DNA from: Kitasatospora sp. GP82
GTDB lineage: Bacteria; Actinomycetota; Actinomycetes; Streptomycetales; Streptomycetaceae
Reading direction: 5' to 3'
Length of the DNA: 64,000 nt
Assembly (NCBI RefSeq): GCF_029892105.1
Contig: NZ_JARZAJ010000027.1
Span: 32,906-96,905, forward strand
The position numbers were made by a program, and so were the translations under genes. Positions within the stretch are counted from its first letter, which is position 1. Every line of letters begins with the position of its first letter. The notes under the pieces were generated by a model that was given only the letters and a program-made list of their open reading frames with translations, was not told where the DNA came from and made no database searches. Positions 8,926-17,145 of this stretch are shown here, one piece after another.

Positions 8926-9675
8926 GCAGAAGGATTGACGCTGCGTCAGGTCGGCGAGGATGCCGTCCTCGTGGAGACCGACGGCATCGAGCGGGCGACC
9001 GCTCTCTACACCGAACTGCTGGCACGCCGGGGCGAGCTTCCCGAGATCACCGAGATCGTCCCCGCCGCCCGGACCGTACTGCTGGACGGTGTCGCCGACC
9101 GCCCCGCGCTGCTACGGCAGTTGACCGGATTGGCGGTGGCGCCGCGGCCACCCGCAGAGGGCTCGCTGGTCGAGGTGCCGACGGTCTACGACGGGGCCGA
9201 TCTGACCGAGGTGGCCGCACTGTGGGGCGTCTCGACGGAGGCGGCGGTCCGCATCCACAGCGAGCCCGAGTACCGGGTGGCGTTCTGCGGCTTCGCCCCG
9301 GGCTTCGGCTACCTGACCGGCCTGTCCCGACAGTACGAGGTGCCCCGGCGGCCCACCCCGCGCAGCTCCGTCCCGGCGGGAGCCGTAGCCCTGGCGGGCC
9401 CGTTCACCGGCGTCTATCCGCGCCCCTCCCCCGGCGGCTGGCAGCTCCTCGGTCGCACCGCGCTCCCCCTCTGGGACGTCGAACGCGAACCACCCGCCCT
9501 GCTGGCCCCGGGCACCCGGGTACGGTTCGCCCCCACCCGGGGCAGCCTGGGCGTCCCGGGCCGACCCACCGCCCTCGGGCCCGCCGCGCGGGCGGCCCGG
9601 GACGTCGAGCGCAATCCGCCCGCCCCGGACGCCCGGGCCGGTCTGCCCCCGGCCCGGCAGTCAGAGCAGCACTGA
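8920..9675 (+). CDS. pxpB: 5-oxoprolinase subunit PxpB (KipI/AHS1 family)
   Basis: Subunit B of 5-oxoprolinase, related to Bacillus KipI and the allophanate hydrolase subunit 1 fold. The 251-residue product shows the family blocks CGFAPGFGYL (about residues 124-133) and RSSVPAGAVALAG (about 147-159), followed by the PGGWQLLGRT region. The C-terminal 35 residues are Pro/Ala/Arg-rich and look dispensable. The ATG at 8920 has AGGAGG 6 bases upstream. pxpC starts 18 bp after its stop, so the two are probably translationally coupled. Confidence 0.93.
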   Translation: MTAEGLTLRQVGEDAVLVETDGIERATALYTELLARRGELPEITEIVPAARTVLLDGVADRPALLRQLTGLAVAPRPPAEGSLVEVPTVYDGADLTEVAALWGVSTEAAVRIHSEPEYRVAFCGFAPGFGYLTGLSRQYEVPRRPTPRSSVPAGAVALAGPFTGVYPRPSPGGWQLLGRTALPLWDVEREPPALLAPGTRVRFAPTRGSLGVPGRPTALGPAARAARDVERNPPAPDARAGLPPARQSEQH

Positions 9676-9693
9676 GCAGCGAGGGGGCAGGCG

Positions 9694-10572
9694 ATGAGCG
9701 GGCTACTTGTGGTGCGCCCCGGACCGTTGACGACGATCCAGGACCTCGGTCGGCGCGGCGTGGCCCACCTGGGCGTGCCACGCGCGGGCGCGCTGGACGA
9801 GCCTGCCCTGCGGGCGGCCAACCGGCTGGTCGGCAACCCGCCGGGCGCGGCCGCCCTGGAGACCACCCTCGGCGGCGTCGCACTGCGGGCCCTGGCTCCG
9901 GTCGTCCTCGCGGTGACCGGCGCGCCCGCACCCGTACGAGTCGACGGGCGGCCGGCCGCATGGGGCGGGCCGGTGGCGGTACCGCAGGGCGCGCTGGTCG
10001 AGGTGGGCCCTGCCACGTACGGGGTGCGCAGCTACCTCGCACCGGCGGGCGGCCTTACGGTACCCACGGTGTTCGGCAGCCGCTCGGCCGATCTGCTCTC
10101 CGGACTCGGCCCGGCACCGCTCGCGGTGGGAGATGTCCTGCCCGTCGGACCGGCCGGTCCCTGGCCCGGGGCGGACCTGGTGCCGCTGCCCGCTCCCCCG
10201 GCCGAGCTGGTGCTGCGCCTGCGGCCCGGCCCTCGCGCGCACTGGTTCACCGCCGGGGCGGTGGCCGGTCTTGCACGCGCCCGCTACCGGGTGGCCCCGG
10301 CCAGCAACCGGATCGCCCTGCGCACGGAGGGCCCGGCCCTGGTCAGGACTCGCGAGGGCGAACTACCCAGTGAGGGAATGGTGTTGGGCGCGGTCCAGGT
10401 CCCACCGGACGGCCTCCCCGTGGTCTTCCTCGCCGACCACCCCACCACCGGCGGCTACCCGGTCATCGGCGTGGTCCCGGCCCCCGACCTCGCGGCCGCC
10501 GCCCAGGCCCGCCCGGGTACGCCACTGCGCTTCAGCCCACTGCGCAGCCTCGACCGCGAAGCACGTCCGTAG
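9694..10572 (+). CDS. pxpC: 5-oxoprolinase subunit PxpC (KipA/AHS2 family)
   Basis: Subunit C of 5-oxoprolinase, of the biotin-dependent carboxyltransferase-like KipA/AHS2 family. The 292-residue protein opens with the family signature around PGPLTTIQDLGRRG (about residues 9-22) and GVPRAGALDEPALRAAN, and retains the TTGGYPVIGVV block (about 250-260). Length is normal. PxpB and PxpC together form the catalytic and ATP-using complex that works with PxpA. The stop codon overlaps the first codon of a response-regulator remnant. Confidence 0.93.
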   Translation: MSGLLVVRPGPLTTIQDLGRRGVAHLGVPRAGALDEPALRAANRLVGNPPGAAALETTLGGVALRALAPVVLAVTGAPAPVRVDGRPAAWGGPVAVPQGALVEVGPATYGVRSYLAPAGGLTVPTVFGSRSADLLSGLGPAPLAVGDVLPVGPAGPWPGADLVPLPAPPAELVLRLRPGPRAHWFTAGAVAGLARARYRVAPASNRIALRTEGPALVRTREGELPSEGMVLGAVQVPPDGLPVVFLADHPTTGGYPVIGVVPAPDLAAAAQARPGTPLRFSPLRSLDREARP

Positions 10573-10832
10573 CCGGCGACGCACTCCTCGCTCCCGGCGT
10601 CACGCGGTGGCTCATCGAGGAGTTCACCGGCCGCCCCGATGCCCGCACGCGGCCGACCGGCGCCCCGGAGGACGACCTCGCTGCTGCCGCTCCGGCTCGC
10701 TTCTCCCTGGAGAGCCTCGGCCTGCTCCGCGACCGCGACGATCCTCAGCGCGTGCTGCGCGAGGTGTTCGCCCTGCTGGAACGCGGCTGGGGCGACGAAC
10801 CGGCGGGCCAGGCGTCCACCGGAAGCCGATGA
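10569..10832 (+). pseudogene. Remnant of a NarL-type response regulator
   Basis: Reading from 10569 to the TGA at 10830, the first codons give AGDALLAPGVTRWLIEEF. This is nearly the same as the linker AGDALLSPGVTRRLIGEF of the intact response regulator at 37128-37796, just before its helix-turn-helix. There is no start codon, receiver domain or DNA-binding domain. The remaining 65 residues match nothing I recognise. Its first codon overlaps the pxpC stop, which suggests that an insertion or deletion joined the two. Confidence 0.55.
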
Positions 10833-11015
10833 TTCCGTACATCAACGCAACCGGCCCGCCGGGTCACGGCGGTCGCCGTTCACCGGCGGACGGCAGCCTT
10901 GCGGAACGAGCGGGTTATCGTCAACAGCCCGCAGGCGCAGCCAAGTTCGAGCCGTACTCGGGCGCAGGTGCCGTGAACCGGCGCGTGTGCCGGGAGCCGG
11001 CAGGCCGGGCAGGGC

Positions 11016-11771
11016 TCAGCTGCCGGCGGGGTGGCGGCGGCGCCAGAGCAGACCGCCGACCGCCGCTGCCAGTACCACCGCGACCGTGATGATCACTGGA
11101 GCACTGCTGGAGGACGAGCTGCTGTCGGACTTCCTCGCCGTTGCGGAGACCGACGCGGAAGCGGTTGCGGTGGCGGGGGCAGCGGCGGGGGTGCCGGCAG
11201 CGGCGGTCGGGGCACTCGCCTCGGCGGAGGGCGCGGTCGAAGCCGAGGGGCTTGCGCTCGGCTCGGCCGGAAGCGGAGTGGCGCCGGGGGCGGCCGCGGC
11301 GAGCTTGAGCACCGGCGCCGGGTGCTCAGGGGTGGTCCCGCCCTGCGGCAGCTCGATCCAGCGGTCGATGTGGCCGTCCGTGTAGGTGACCAGCGACTTG
11401 AACATCAGCTCCTTGGTGTCCGGCAGCTGGCGCACCTTGATCTTGTAGTCGGCGGCCTTGGAGGGCGCCAGCGCGGGACCGGCGACCGTGTACCCGTCTG
11501 CGGCAGGCGTGAGCGTCCACCCCTGCGGCCCCTGGGCCAGCGTCACATCGCCGGGCGCGACGCCGGGCGGAGTCACCACCCGGATCTGACTGATACCCGC
11601 CGTATCCGACTCCCCCTCCGCATTGAAGGAGACGACCGCACTCACGGCCAGCGCCCGGGCGCCCTCGGACTCGACCTCGATATGTGCCAGCGCGGGGCTC
11701 GCCAGCCCGAGCACAGCCGCCAGGGCGGCAATCGGCGTTGCGGCGCGGGCGACGGAGCGGGAACGGTTCAT
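11016..11771 (-). CDS. YcnI-like DUF1775 copper-binding exported protein
   Basis: A membrane-anchored extracellular protein of the YcnI (DUF1775) family, thought to handle copper outside the cell. The 251-residue product has a Sec signal peptide (about 1-29, cleavage after ALA) that leaves His as the first mature residue. Known YcnI proteins bind Cu through the equivalent N-terminal His. The DUF1775 fold spans about 30-155, then an Ala/Ser/Pro/Thr-rich spacer (about 165-220), one C-terminal helix (about 224-243) and a basic tail. ATG at 11771 with AGGAG upstream. The copC/copD partners often found with ycnI are absent here. Confidence 0.88.
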   Translation of the reverse strand: MNRSRSVARAATPIAALAAVLGLASPALAHIEVESEGARALAVSAVVSFNAEGESDTAGISQIRVVTPPGVAPGDVTLAQGPQGWTLTPAADGYTVAGPALAPSKAADYKIKVRQLPDTKELMFKSLVTYTDGHIDRWIELPQGGTTPEHPAPVLKLAAAAPGATPLPAEPSASPSASTAPSAEASAPTAAAGTPAAAPATATASASVSATARKSDSSSSSSSAPVIITVAVVLAAAVGGLLWRRRHPAGS

Positions 11772-12086
11772 GAGAGCGGCTGCTCCTGGCAGGACGGGCG
11801 ACGGGGGACGGAACGGTCGGCGGCACAGCGGCGAAGGCGGAACGGCCCCGCCATCATGCCCCGCCGAACCGCGCCCCGGATACGGGACCTCCGCCACTCG
11901 GCGGTTCCCGATCGGATCGGCGCGCCGAGCTCTGCCGCCCCGGGACCTCAGCAGCCGGGCCGACGGCCTGTCAGGCCTCCGGCGGGAGCCGTCCCGCTCA
12001 CGGTCGACGGCCCGTACCCCGGCGCCAAAGGACCGTTCGCACCGGATCAACAAGCCGTTCGCGGCCGGACCGGCGGGCGAGCGAGC
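11772..12086. other. Gene-free stretch upstream of the YcnI-like gene
   Basis: No coding sequence is supported in these 315 bp. They should contain the promoter of the DUF1775 gene and the 3' untranslated end of the HEAT-repeat gene. I see no clear promoter or long hairpin. Confidence 0.4.
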
Positions 12087-13553
12087 CTACGTACGATCCC
12101 GTGAGGTCAGCCGGCCGCGCACTGCGGCGTGGACCTCGGCCTCCTCGGCCGGGTCGGCGGCGAGGCGGCGCAGGCGCTCCAGGACGCGTACGTCACCGGT
12201 GGTGGTGACGTGCCTGGCGGCGAGTTCGCGGGTGTTCTCCTCGCAGTCCCAGAGACACTCGACGGCGATGCCGCGCGCGAAGTGCGAGTCGGTCACGGCG
12301 AGGGCCCGCGCGGCGCGGCCGCGAAGTTCGGAGGAGACCGCCTCGCCGTAGATGTGGCGCAGGGCGGGGACCGCCTGGACTGCGGCCAGCCGTCCGGCTC
12401 CGTCGACCAGGGTGCCGAGACCCGCGCCGTCCACCCCGCGGACCGAGAGCCAGCGGCGCAGCGCGTCGACCACCAGCGGACCGTCGCAGGGCTCCCCCGC
12501 GTCGGCCAGCAGTTGGACGGCGGCCTCGCCGAGGGCGCTGTCGGCGCCACCGGTGCCCAGGTCCGCCCAGCGGCGGGCGTGGCCCAGGATCTCGGCTCCG
12601 CGCATCCGGCCGAGCAGCTCCAGGGCTGCGGTGACGACTCGCTCGTCGATGTCGGCGGCGGCTGCCTCGATCAGCGCTGCGGCGGCCGTGTCCCGCTGGT
12701 CCACCAGGTAGCGCAGGGCGGCCACCCTGGCGCCGGGGGCACCGCCGAGGGCGGCGTCCAGCAGGGTTTCGCGGTCCTGGGGTCGCACGACAGCGGCGAG
12801 GCAGCGAGCAGCTGCCGCGGCTCGGCGGGCCACCGCGCCGGCCTCCGAAGCGCCCGAGTCCGAAGCACCGGGCTCTCCGCAGCCGGGATCGGACTGGTCG
12901 GCCCAGGCGAGCACATCGGCGGTGCTCCAGCCGGGCGTGACACCGCTGCGGTTCAGCTGGCGCTGCCACAGGTCGAAGGGGGACTGCTCGCTCGCGGCGG
13001 CGATCCTGGGGTGGTGGGCGGCCCACAGCCGCCAGGGCCGCGGTTCGTAGGCGGCGCGGATGGCCGCCCGCAGCTCGGCCTCACCGCGCTCGTCCGTGGG
13101 GAAGCGGCCGAGGACGGCGGGGGCGAGGGAGAGCAGCGAGCGGTCGTCGTCGCGCAGGGCCAGTTCGTCCAGGGCCCAGGCCCAGTTGGCGCCCACGGCG
13201 ACGTAGCCGCGCAGCAGGTCGAGGGCGTCGCGGCGCCCGTAGGCGGCGAGGTGGCCGAGGACCGCGAGGGCGAGGCCGGTGCGGCATTCGTCCTGGTCGA
13301 AGATGTCGGCGGGGTCGTGCAGATGCTCTTCGAGACCGGCGAGCGGAGCCTCCAGCTCCATGTAGAGGCGCGCGTAGTAGAGGGACCGGTTCTCCACCTG
13401 CCAGTCGGAGCGTGGGTCGCGGGTGACGCATTCCTCAAGGGCGGCGAGCGCCTCGGCGCGGTCGGCTGCCAGCGCATGCAGCTGCCCGTCACCACGGCCT
13501 CGCTGAAGGAGGCCGAGGAGGCTGGCGCTGGGCGCTATCACTGGCTCGAACAT
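12087..13553 (-). CDS. HEAT-repeat protein
   Basis: A 488-residue soluble protein made of repeated helical pairs. The pattern is clearest at about residues 240-480, where Ala/Leu-rich blocks such as RVAALRYLVDQRDTAAAALI recur, as in HEAT/PBS-lyase repeat scaffolds. The N-terminal half (about 1-200) holds a conserved-looking block starting FEPVIAPSASLLGLLQRGRG. Such proteins usually serve as protein-interaction scaffolds; no enzyme motif is seen. The ATG at 13553 is chosen because the product then begins with that block. A GTG at 13652 would add 33 low-complexity residues. Neither start has a strong ribosome site. Confidence 0.75.
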   Translation of the reverse strand: MFEPVIAPSASLLGLLQRGRGDGQLHALAADRAEALAALEECVTRDPRSDWQVENRSLYYARLYMELEAPLAGLEEHLHDPADIFDQDECRTGLALAVLGHLAAYGRRDALDLLRGYVAVGANWAWALDELALRDDDRSLLSLAPAVLGRFPTDERGEAELRAAIRAAYEPRPWRLWAAHHPRIAAASEQSPFDLWQRQLNRSGVTPGWSTADVLAWADQSDPGCGEPGASDSGASEAGAVARRAAAAARCLAAVVRPQDRETLLDAALGGAPGARVAALRYLVDQRDTAAAALIEAAAADIDERVVTAALELLGRMRGAEILGHARRWADLGTGGADSALGEAAVQLLADAGEPCDGPLVVDALRRWLSVRGVDGAGLGTLVDGAGRLAAVQAVPALRHIYGEAVSSELRGRAARALAVTDSHFARGIAVECLWDCEENTRELAARHVTTTGDVRVLERLRRLAADPAEEAEVHAAVRGRLTSRDRT

Positions 13554-13879
13554 GAGGTCAGCATCCGTTGCGGCGGTCGTAGTGGCAACGGGATTTCCGT
13601 CGCCGGGGGTTACTGGTCGGTCCTGCGTGGGCGCCCCGGGCGCCAGAATCACCGAAGGTTACCGCCTGGGCGCTCCTTACGCACACAAGACGGAGCGGGA
13701 CTCCCGGCCGACCGCTTGCAGACTGCCCGTCGATCGCCGGAACCAGACCCTCCGTACCGTTTCGACACAAGACAGGCACAGAATGGAGGAAAATCATCCC
13801 GGGCATACGTTCGTTTCCCACACTGCGGCGGCGCGGCCATGACCCTTTCAAGCCACCGCCGCGCCGCCTACGGACTCGG
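13554..13879. other. Gene-free stretch between NsdA-like and HEAT genes
   Basis: Nothing convincing is encoded here. It must hold the promoter of the HEAT-repeat gene and carries the hairpin at 13827-13868. A less GC-rich patch lies at about 13740-13825. Confidence 0.4.
13827..13868 (-). terminator. Hairpin after the NsdA-like gene
   Basis: A 10-bp perfect stem (GGCGGCGCGG with its complement) encloses a 22-nt loop. It starts 12 bp after the stop of the NsdA-like gene. Confidence 0.5.
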
Positions 13880-15346
13880 TCAGATCGTGCGGGGCCGCTG
13901 CGGCATCACCGATTCGATCTGCTCGCGCAGCTCCGCCACCGCCGGGACGCCCTGGTACCGGGCGGAGAGCCGGTACATCTCGCGCAGCCGGTCCCAGGTC
14001 CGTATCGAGGAGGTCTGGCTGATCGCCGCAAGCGCCATCTTGGCCTGCACCTGGGCCTCGTCCGGCTCCCCGGAAATCCAGTAGACCGAGGCCAGTGTGA
14101 TCCGGTCCAGTAGGGCCGAACGCTCCCGGCCGTTCCTGGCCCGCTGTTCGATCGCCTGCCGGGCGTGCAGCTCGGCCAGCCGGACGGCGCCGGGGTCGTG
14201 CTCGGCGAGCGTGCGGTAGACCAGGGCCTGCATTCCGTGCAGTTCGGCCTCGTCGAAGAGCATCATCCAGCTCGGTGCGGGGTCGTCGGTCCGTTGCCCG
14301 AAGAGGTCCTCGGCCTCGCCGAGCACTCTTCGGGTCGCCTCCGCGCGACCGAGGGAGGCCTGTGCCCAGGCCTCGACGGTGTGCAGCATGGCCCTGGTCT
14401 GCGGCAGGGCGCGGTCACCGCTGCTGGCCTGGGCGAGCTGCATCAGTTCCAGGGCGTCGTCGGCGCGGCCGAGGTGCAGCATCTGGCGGGCGGCCCGGGA
14501 GATCGCCTCACCGGCCCGGGGCCGGTCCTTCGCCTCCTTGGCGGCCTGCGCCGCGATCACGAAGTACCGCTGTGCGGTCGGCTCCAGGCCCACGTCGTGC
14601 GACATCCACCCGGCCAGCACCGACAGGTTGGCCGCGACCGTCCACAGCCGCTGCTTCACCTGCGGGGTCAACTCGTGCGTCAGCAGGCCGCCGACCTCGT
14701 TCAACTGGCCGACCACCGCCTTGCGCTGGAGGCCGCCGCCGCGCGAGGCGTCCCAGGCCCTGAACACCTCCACCGAACGCTCCAGCGCGGCCACCTCGTC
14801 GGCGCCCACCGGGCCCGGTTCATAGACGTCCACCACCGGGCGGGCCCCGCCCTGGGTGATCACTTTCCGAGGCCCGGGACGTTCCGCCGCGTAGGCCACG
14901 TCGGGACCGCTGAGCCAGTCGTACAGGTTGTCGGCAATGACGGCACCGGCTGTGAGCGCGGCTGACGCCCCCACAAATCCGCGTCGGTTGAGCATGAGGT
15001 CCATTCCCGTGAACTCGGTGAGGACCGCGGCCGTTCGATCCGACTCCCAAGGCTCTGCCGACTGCGTCGCGTGGGACCTGGTTCGCCGGTGTCGTTCCAG
15101 ACCGAGATCCTCAGTGGTGACGACACGGCCGAGCCGCTCCGTGAACACGGCGGCCAGCACCCTCGGCACCGGATCGCGCGGGATCTCCCCCTGCTCGATC
15201 CAGCGCCGCACCCGCGAGGTGTCGGTGGACAGGTGCTGCTGACCCATCGCCGCCCCCCGCCGGTTGACCAGCCTGGCCAGCTCGCCCTTGGACCAACCGG
15301 TCAGGGCGAAAAGGTCGGCGAGTCTGGTGTTCGGCCCCTTGCTCAC
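13880..15346 (-). CDS. NsdA-like TPR regulator of development/antibiotics
   Basis: A 488-residue member of the NsdA group of streptomycete proteins; NsdA negatively affects sporulation and antibiotic production in S. coelicolor. The N-terminal about 75 residues contain a helix-turn-helix-like block (GWSKGELARLVNRRG and STDTSRVRRWIEQGEIPRD) typical of the family. A twin-Arg-like hydrophobic stretch at about 120-140 (NRRGFVGASAALTAGAVIA) resembles those of its paralogs. The C-terminal half (about 190-470) is tetratricopeptide-like. GTG start at 15346 with a weak GGGGG upstream. Whether it is NsdA itself or one of the paralogs cannot be settled here. Confidence 0.8.
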   Translation of the reverse strand: MSKGPNTRLADLFALTGWSKGELARLVNRRGAAMGQQHLSTDTSRVRRWIEQGEIPRDPVPRVLAAVFTERLGRVVTTEDLGLERHRRTRSHATQSAEPWESDRTAAVLTEFTGMDLMLNRRGFVGASAALTAGAVIADNLYDWLSGPDVAYAAERPGPRKVITQGGARPVVDVYEPGPVGADEVAALERSVEVFRAWDASRGGGLQRKAVVGQLNEVGGLLTHELTPQVKQRLWTVAANLSVLAGWMSHDVGLEPTAQRYFVIAAQAAKEAKDRPRAGEAISRAARQMLHLGRADDALELMQLAQASSGDRALPQTRAMLHTVEAWAQASLGRAEATRRVLGEAEDLFGQRTDDPAPSWMMLFDEAELHGMQALVYRTLAEHDPGAVRLAELHARQAIEQRARNGRERSALLDRITLASVYWISGEPDEAQVQAKMALAAISQTSSIRTWDRLREMYRLSARYQGVPAVAELREQIESVMPQRPRTI

Positions 15347-15824
15347 GTGAAGCCCCCAGGTTCCTCGGCTGCTTCGACCCTAGTGCGCTGTCATGTGCCA
15401 CGCGACCATTCGCCAGGCTTCGCCAGGGTCCGCCAGATGGTGTACCAGTGGCGATCGGGTGTCAGGTAGGAGTGCGCCACCTCGACTTCGGGTCGGGGCG
15501 GCCGATGACCGGGCCAGGGCCTTCTCCGACTGGCCGTCAACGGACCCTCCCGTGGCCTCATCCGAGGGGGTGGCGCAGCTGGGTGGCGCGCAGGCGCCGG
15601 GCACGGCCACGGCGGTCGCGGCCTCCGCATTCCCCAGGGTGCGGAAGCCGCGGGCACCGAAGCGGAGTTCCGTCTCCGCGCTGTCCGTGCCCGGCGCCTG
15701 CGTTCCACCCCACGCCCCTTCGGTGCGCCAGGAAACCGCACCGCGGGGGACGTCCGTAGAAGTCATGGCGTCGGCTCTCACCGGCAGGGGCCACCACCGG
15801 ACAGGAAGGGACTCTCACCACCCC
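15347..15824. other. Divergent region; possible decayed short gene
   Basis: This 478-bp region separates the divergent NsdA-like and APH genes. On the minus strand, bases 15391-15480 read as HSYLTPDRHWYTIWRTLAKP with good third-position GC, ending at a TGA. Upstream coding character continues only in another frame (from an ATG at about 15766). That suggests a small frameshifted gene, but I recognise no family. The plus-strand frame upstream of 15825 lacks protein-like composition. Confidence 0.3.
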
Positions 15825-16988
15825 ATGTACTCCTCAGCCACCAGCGGCACCGCCCAGACCCGCACCGCGCTGCGCCCCCCCAACGCAGCACAAGGCGGCC
15901 GCCCGGGGCAGGGTCCGGCCCCGCGAGGTGCCGACCTCCGCGACCCACGCGCACTGGCCGGCCGTGGCGGCCTGGTCGGCCAGCTCCCGGCGCGGCCGAC
16001 CGACCCGATCACCGCCCGCACCGGGGCCGAGCGGCTGCTGCGCGGCCGGCACATCGACCCCTCGGTGGACCGGGTCGACCCGGCCACCCTGCAGACCCCC
16101 GCCGTGCGGGCCGCGGTCGCCAACATCTCGCGGATATGCCCCGCCTTCCTCCCCCGCCAGGTGCTCCGGGAGGGCAGCCAGCACATCCTGATCGCCGGCA
16201 CCATCGGCCGGGCCCCCGTGGTCGCCAAGTGCGTGGCGCCGCAGGCGCTGCGCAGCGAGCAGCACATCCAGGTGGTCGAGCGCTTCCACCACGAGGTGGC
16301 GGTCTACCGGGCCTTCGTCCGGCACCGTCCGCCGGTCCGGCTGCCCCGGCTGGTGGCGGCCGACCACGACCGCTGCGTCCTGGTGCTGGAGCGCGTCCCC
16401 GGCCGCCCGGCCTCGCGGGAGCGGCACCCGGTCAACGCGCCGACGCCCGGTGAGGTGCGCGCGGTGCTCGGCGCCGTCCGGACGCTCAACCTGTGGCGCC
16501 CGCCGACGGACGTCTTCGGCAAGCCGCTCGACTACCAGCTGGAGATCGCCCGTTTCCACTCCGTCGGCCAGCTGACCGACCGCGATGCGGGTGACCTGAG
16601 GCAGCTGCTGCACGGTGTCCAGCACACCCCCTGGCAGCTCTGCCATGGCGACGCCCTGCTCGGCAATATGCTGCTCGCCCCCTCTGGTCCCGTTCTGCTC
16701 GACTGGGAGCAGGCCGGGTGGTACCTGCCCGGGTACGACCTTGCGGTGCTGTGGAGCGTGCTCTCCGGGGACACCGCCGCGCGCCGCCAGATCAGCCAAC
16801 TCGCCCAGTCCGGCGGCACGGTGGCCCGGGATGCCTTCCTGGTCAACCTGGTGCTCGTACTGATGCGGGAGATCCGGCTGCACGATGTGCCGGGGGCGGG
16901 CGAGGAACAGCGCATCATGATCCGCCGGCTGTACGACGACGCCGCGCTCGCCCGCCGCGCGGTCCGGGCCGCGGTGGGCACCCGCTGA
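15825..16988 (+). CDS. Aminoglycoside phosphotransferase-family kinase
   Basis: A 387-residue kinase-like protein of the APH/choline kinase fold. The catalytic loop CHGDALLGNMLL (about residues 271-282) and the metal-binding LLDWEQAG (about 291-298) are intact. The N-lobe includes VVAKCVAP (about 132), where the ATP-binding Lys is expected. The first about 65 residues are Pro/Arg/Gly-rich and poorly ordered. The ATG at 15825 is the last start before the conserved region; a GGAAGGG lies about 16 bases upstream, rather far. The substrate is unknown, and resistance to aminoglycosides should not be assumed. It is divergent from the NsdA-like gene. Confidence 0.75.
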   Translation: MYSSATSGTAQTRTALRPPNAAQGGRPGQGPAPRGADLRDPRALAGRGGLVGQLPARPTDPITARTGAERLLRGRHIDPSVDRVDPATLQTPAVRAAVANISRICPAFLPRQVLREGSQHILIAGTIGRAPVVAKCVAPQALRSEQHIQVVERFHHEVAVYRAFVRHRPPVRLPRLVAADHDRCVLVLERVPGRPASRERHPVNAPTPGEVRAVLGAVRTLNLWRPPTDVFGKPLDYQLEIARFHSVGQLTDRDAGDLRQLLHGVQHTPWQLCHGDALLGNMLLAPSGPVLLDWEQAGWYLPGYDLAVLWSVLSGDTAARRQISQLAQSGGTVARDAFLVNLVLVLMREIRLHDVPGAGEEQRIMIRRLYDDAALARRAVRAAVGTR

Positions 16989-17000
16989 ATCACCTCTCCG

Positions 17001-17040
17001 GGGGCGCGGGAGGGCAGGTGCTCTCAGGATCCCGCGCCCC
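17001..17040. terminator. Bidirectional terminator hairpin
   Basis: GGGGCGCGGGA and its perfect complement (11-bp stem, 18-nt loop) lie between the convergent APH-family and acyl-CoA dehydrogenase genes. Confidence 0.6.
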
Positions 17041-17145
17041 TGAGGGCACTGAGGGCATGCCCTCCCGGATCCTCGGGGGGCGTACGCCTAGCGCGCAGAG
17101 ATCTGGGCACACGCCTGCTGTCGCACCCGGGCGCCCTTGAGGTAC

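Noticed and set aside
15393..15824. N-terminal extension of the APH-family kinase
   Set aside because: The extra residues do not look like protein, and the ATG at 15825 precedes the conserved part.
15825..16988. Antibiotic-resistance gene
   Set aside because: APH-fold kinases in actinomycetes act on many small molecules; nothing indicates an aminoglycoside substrate.
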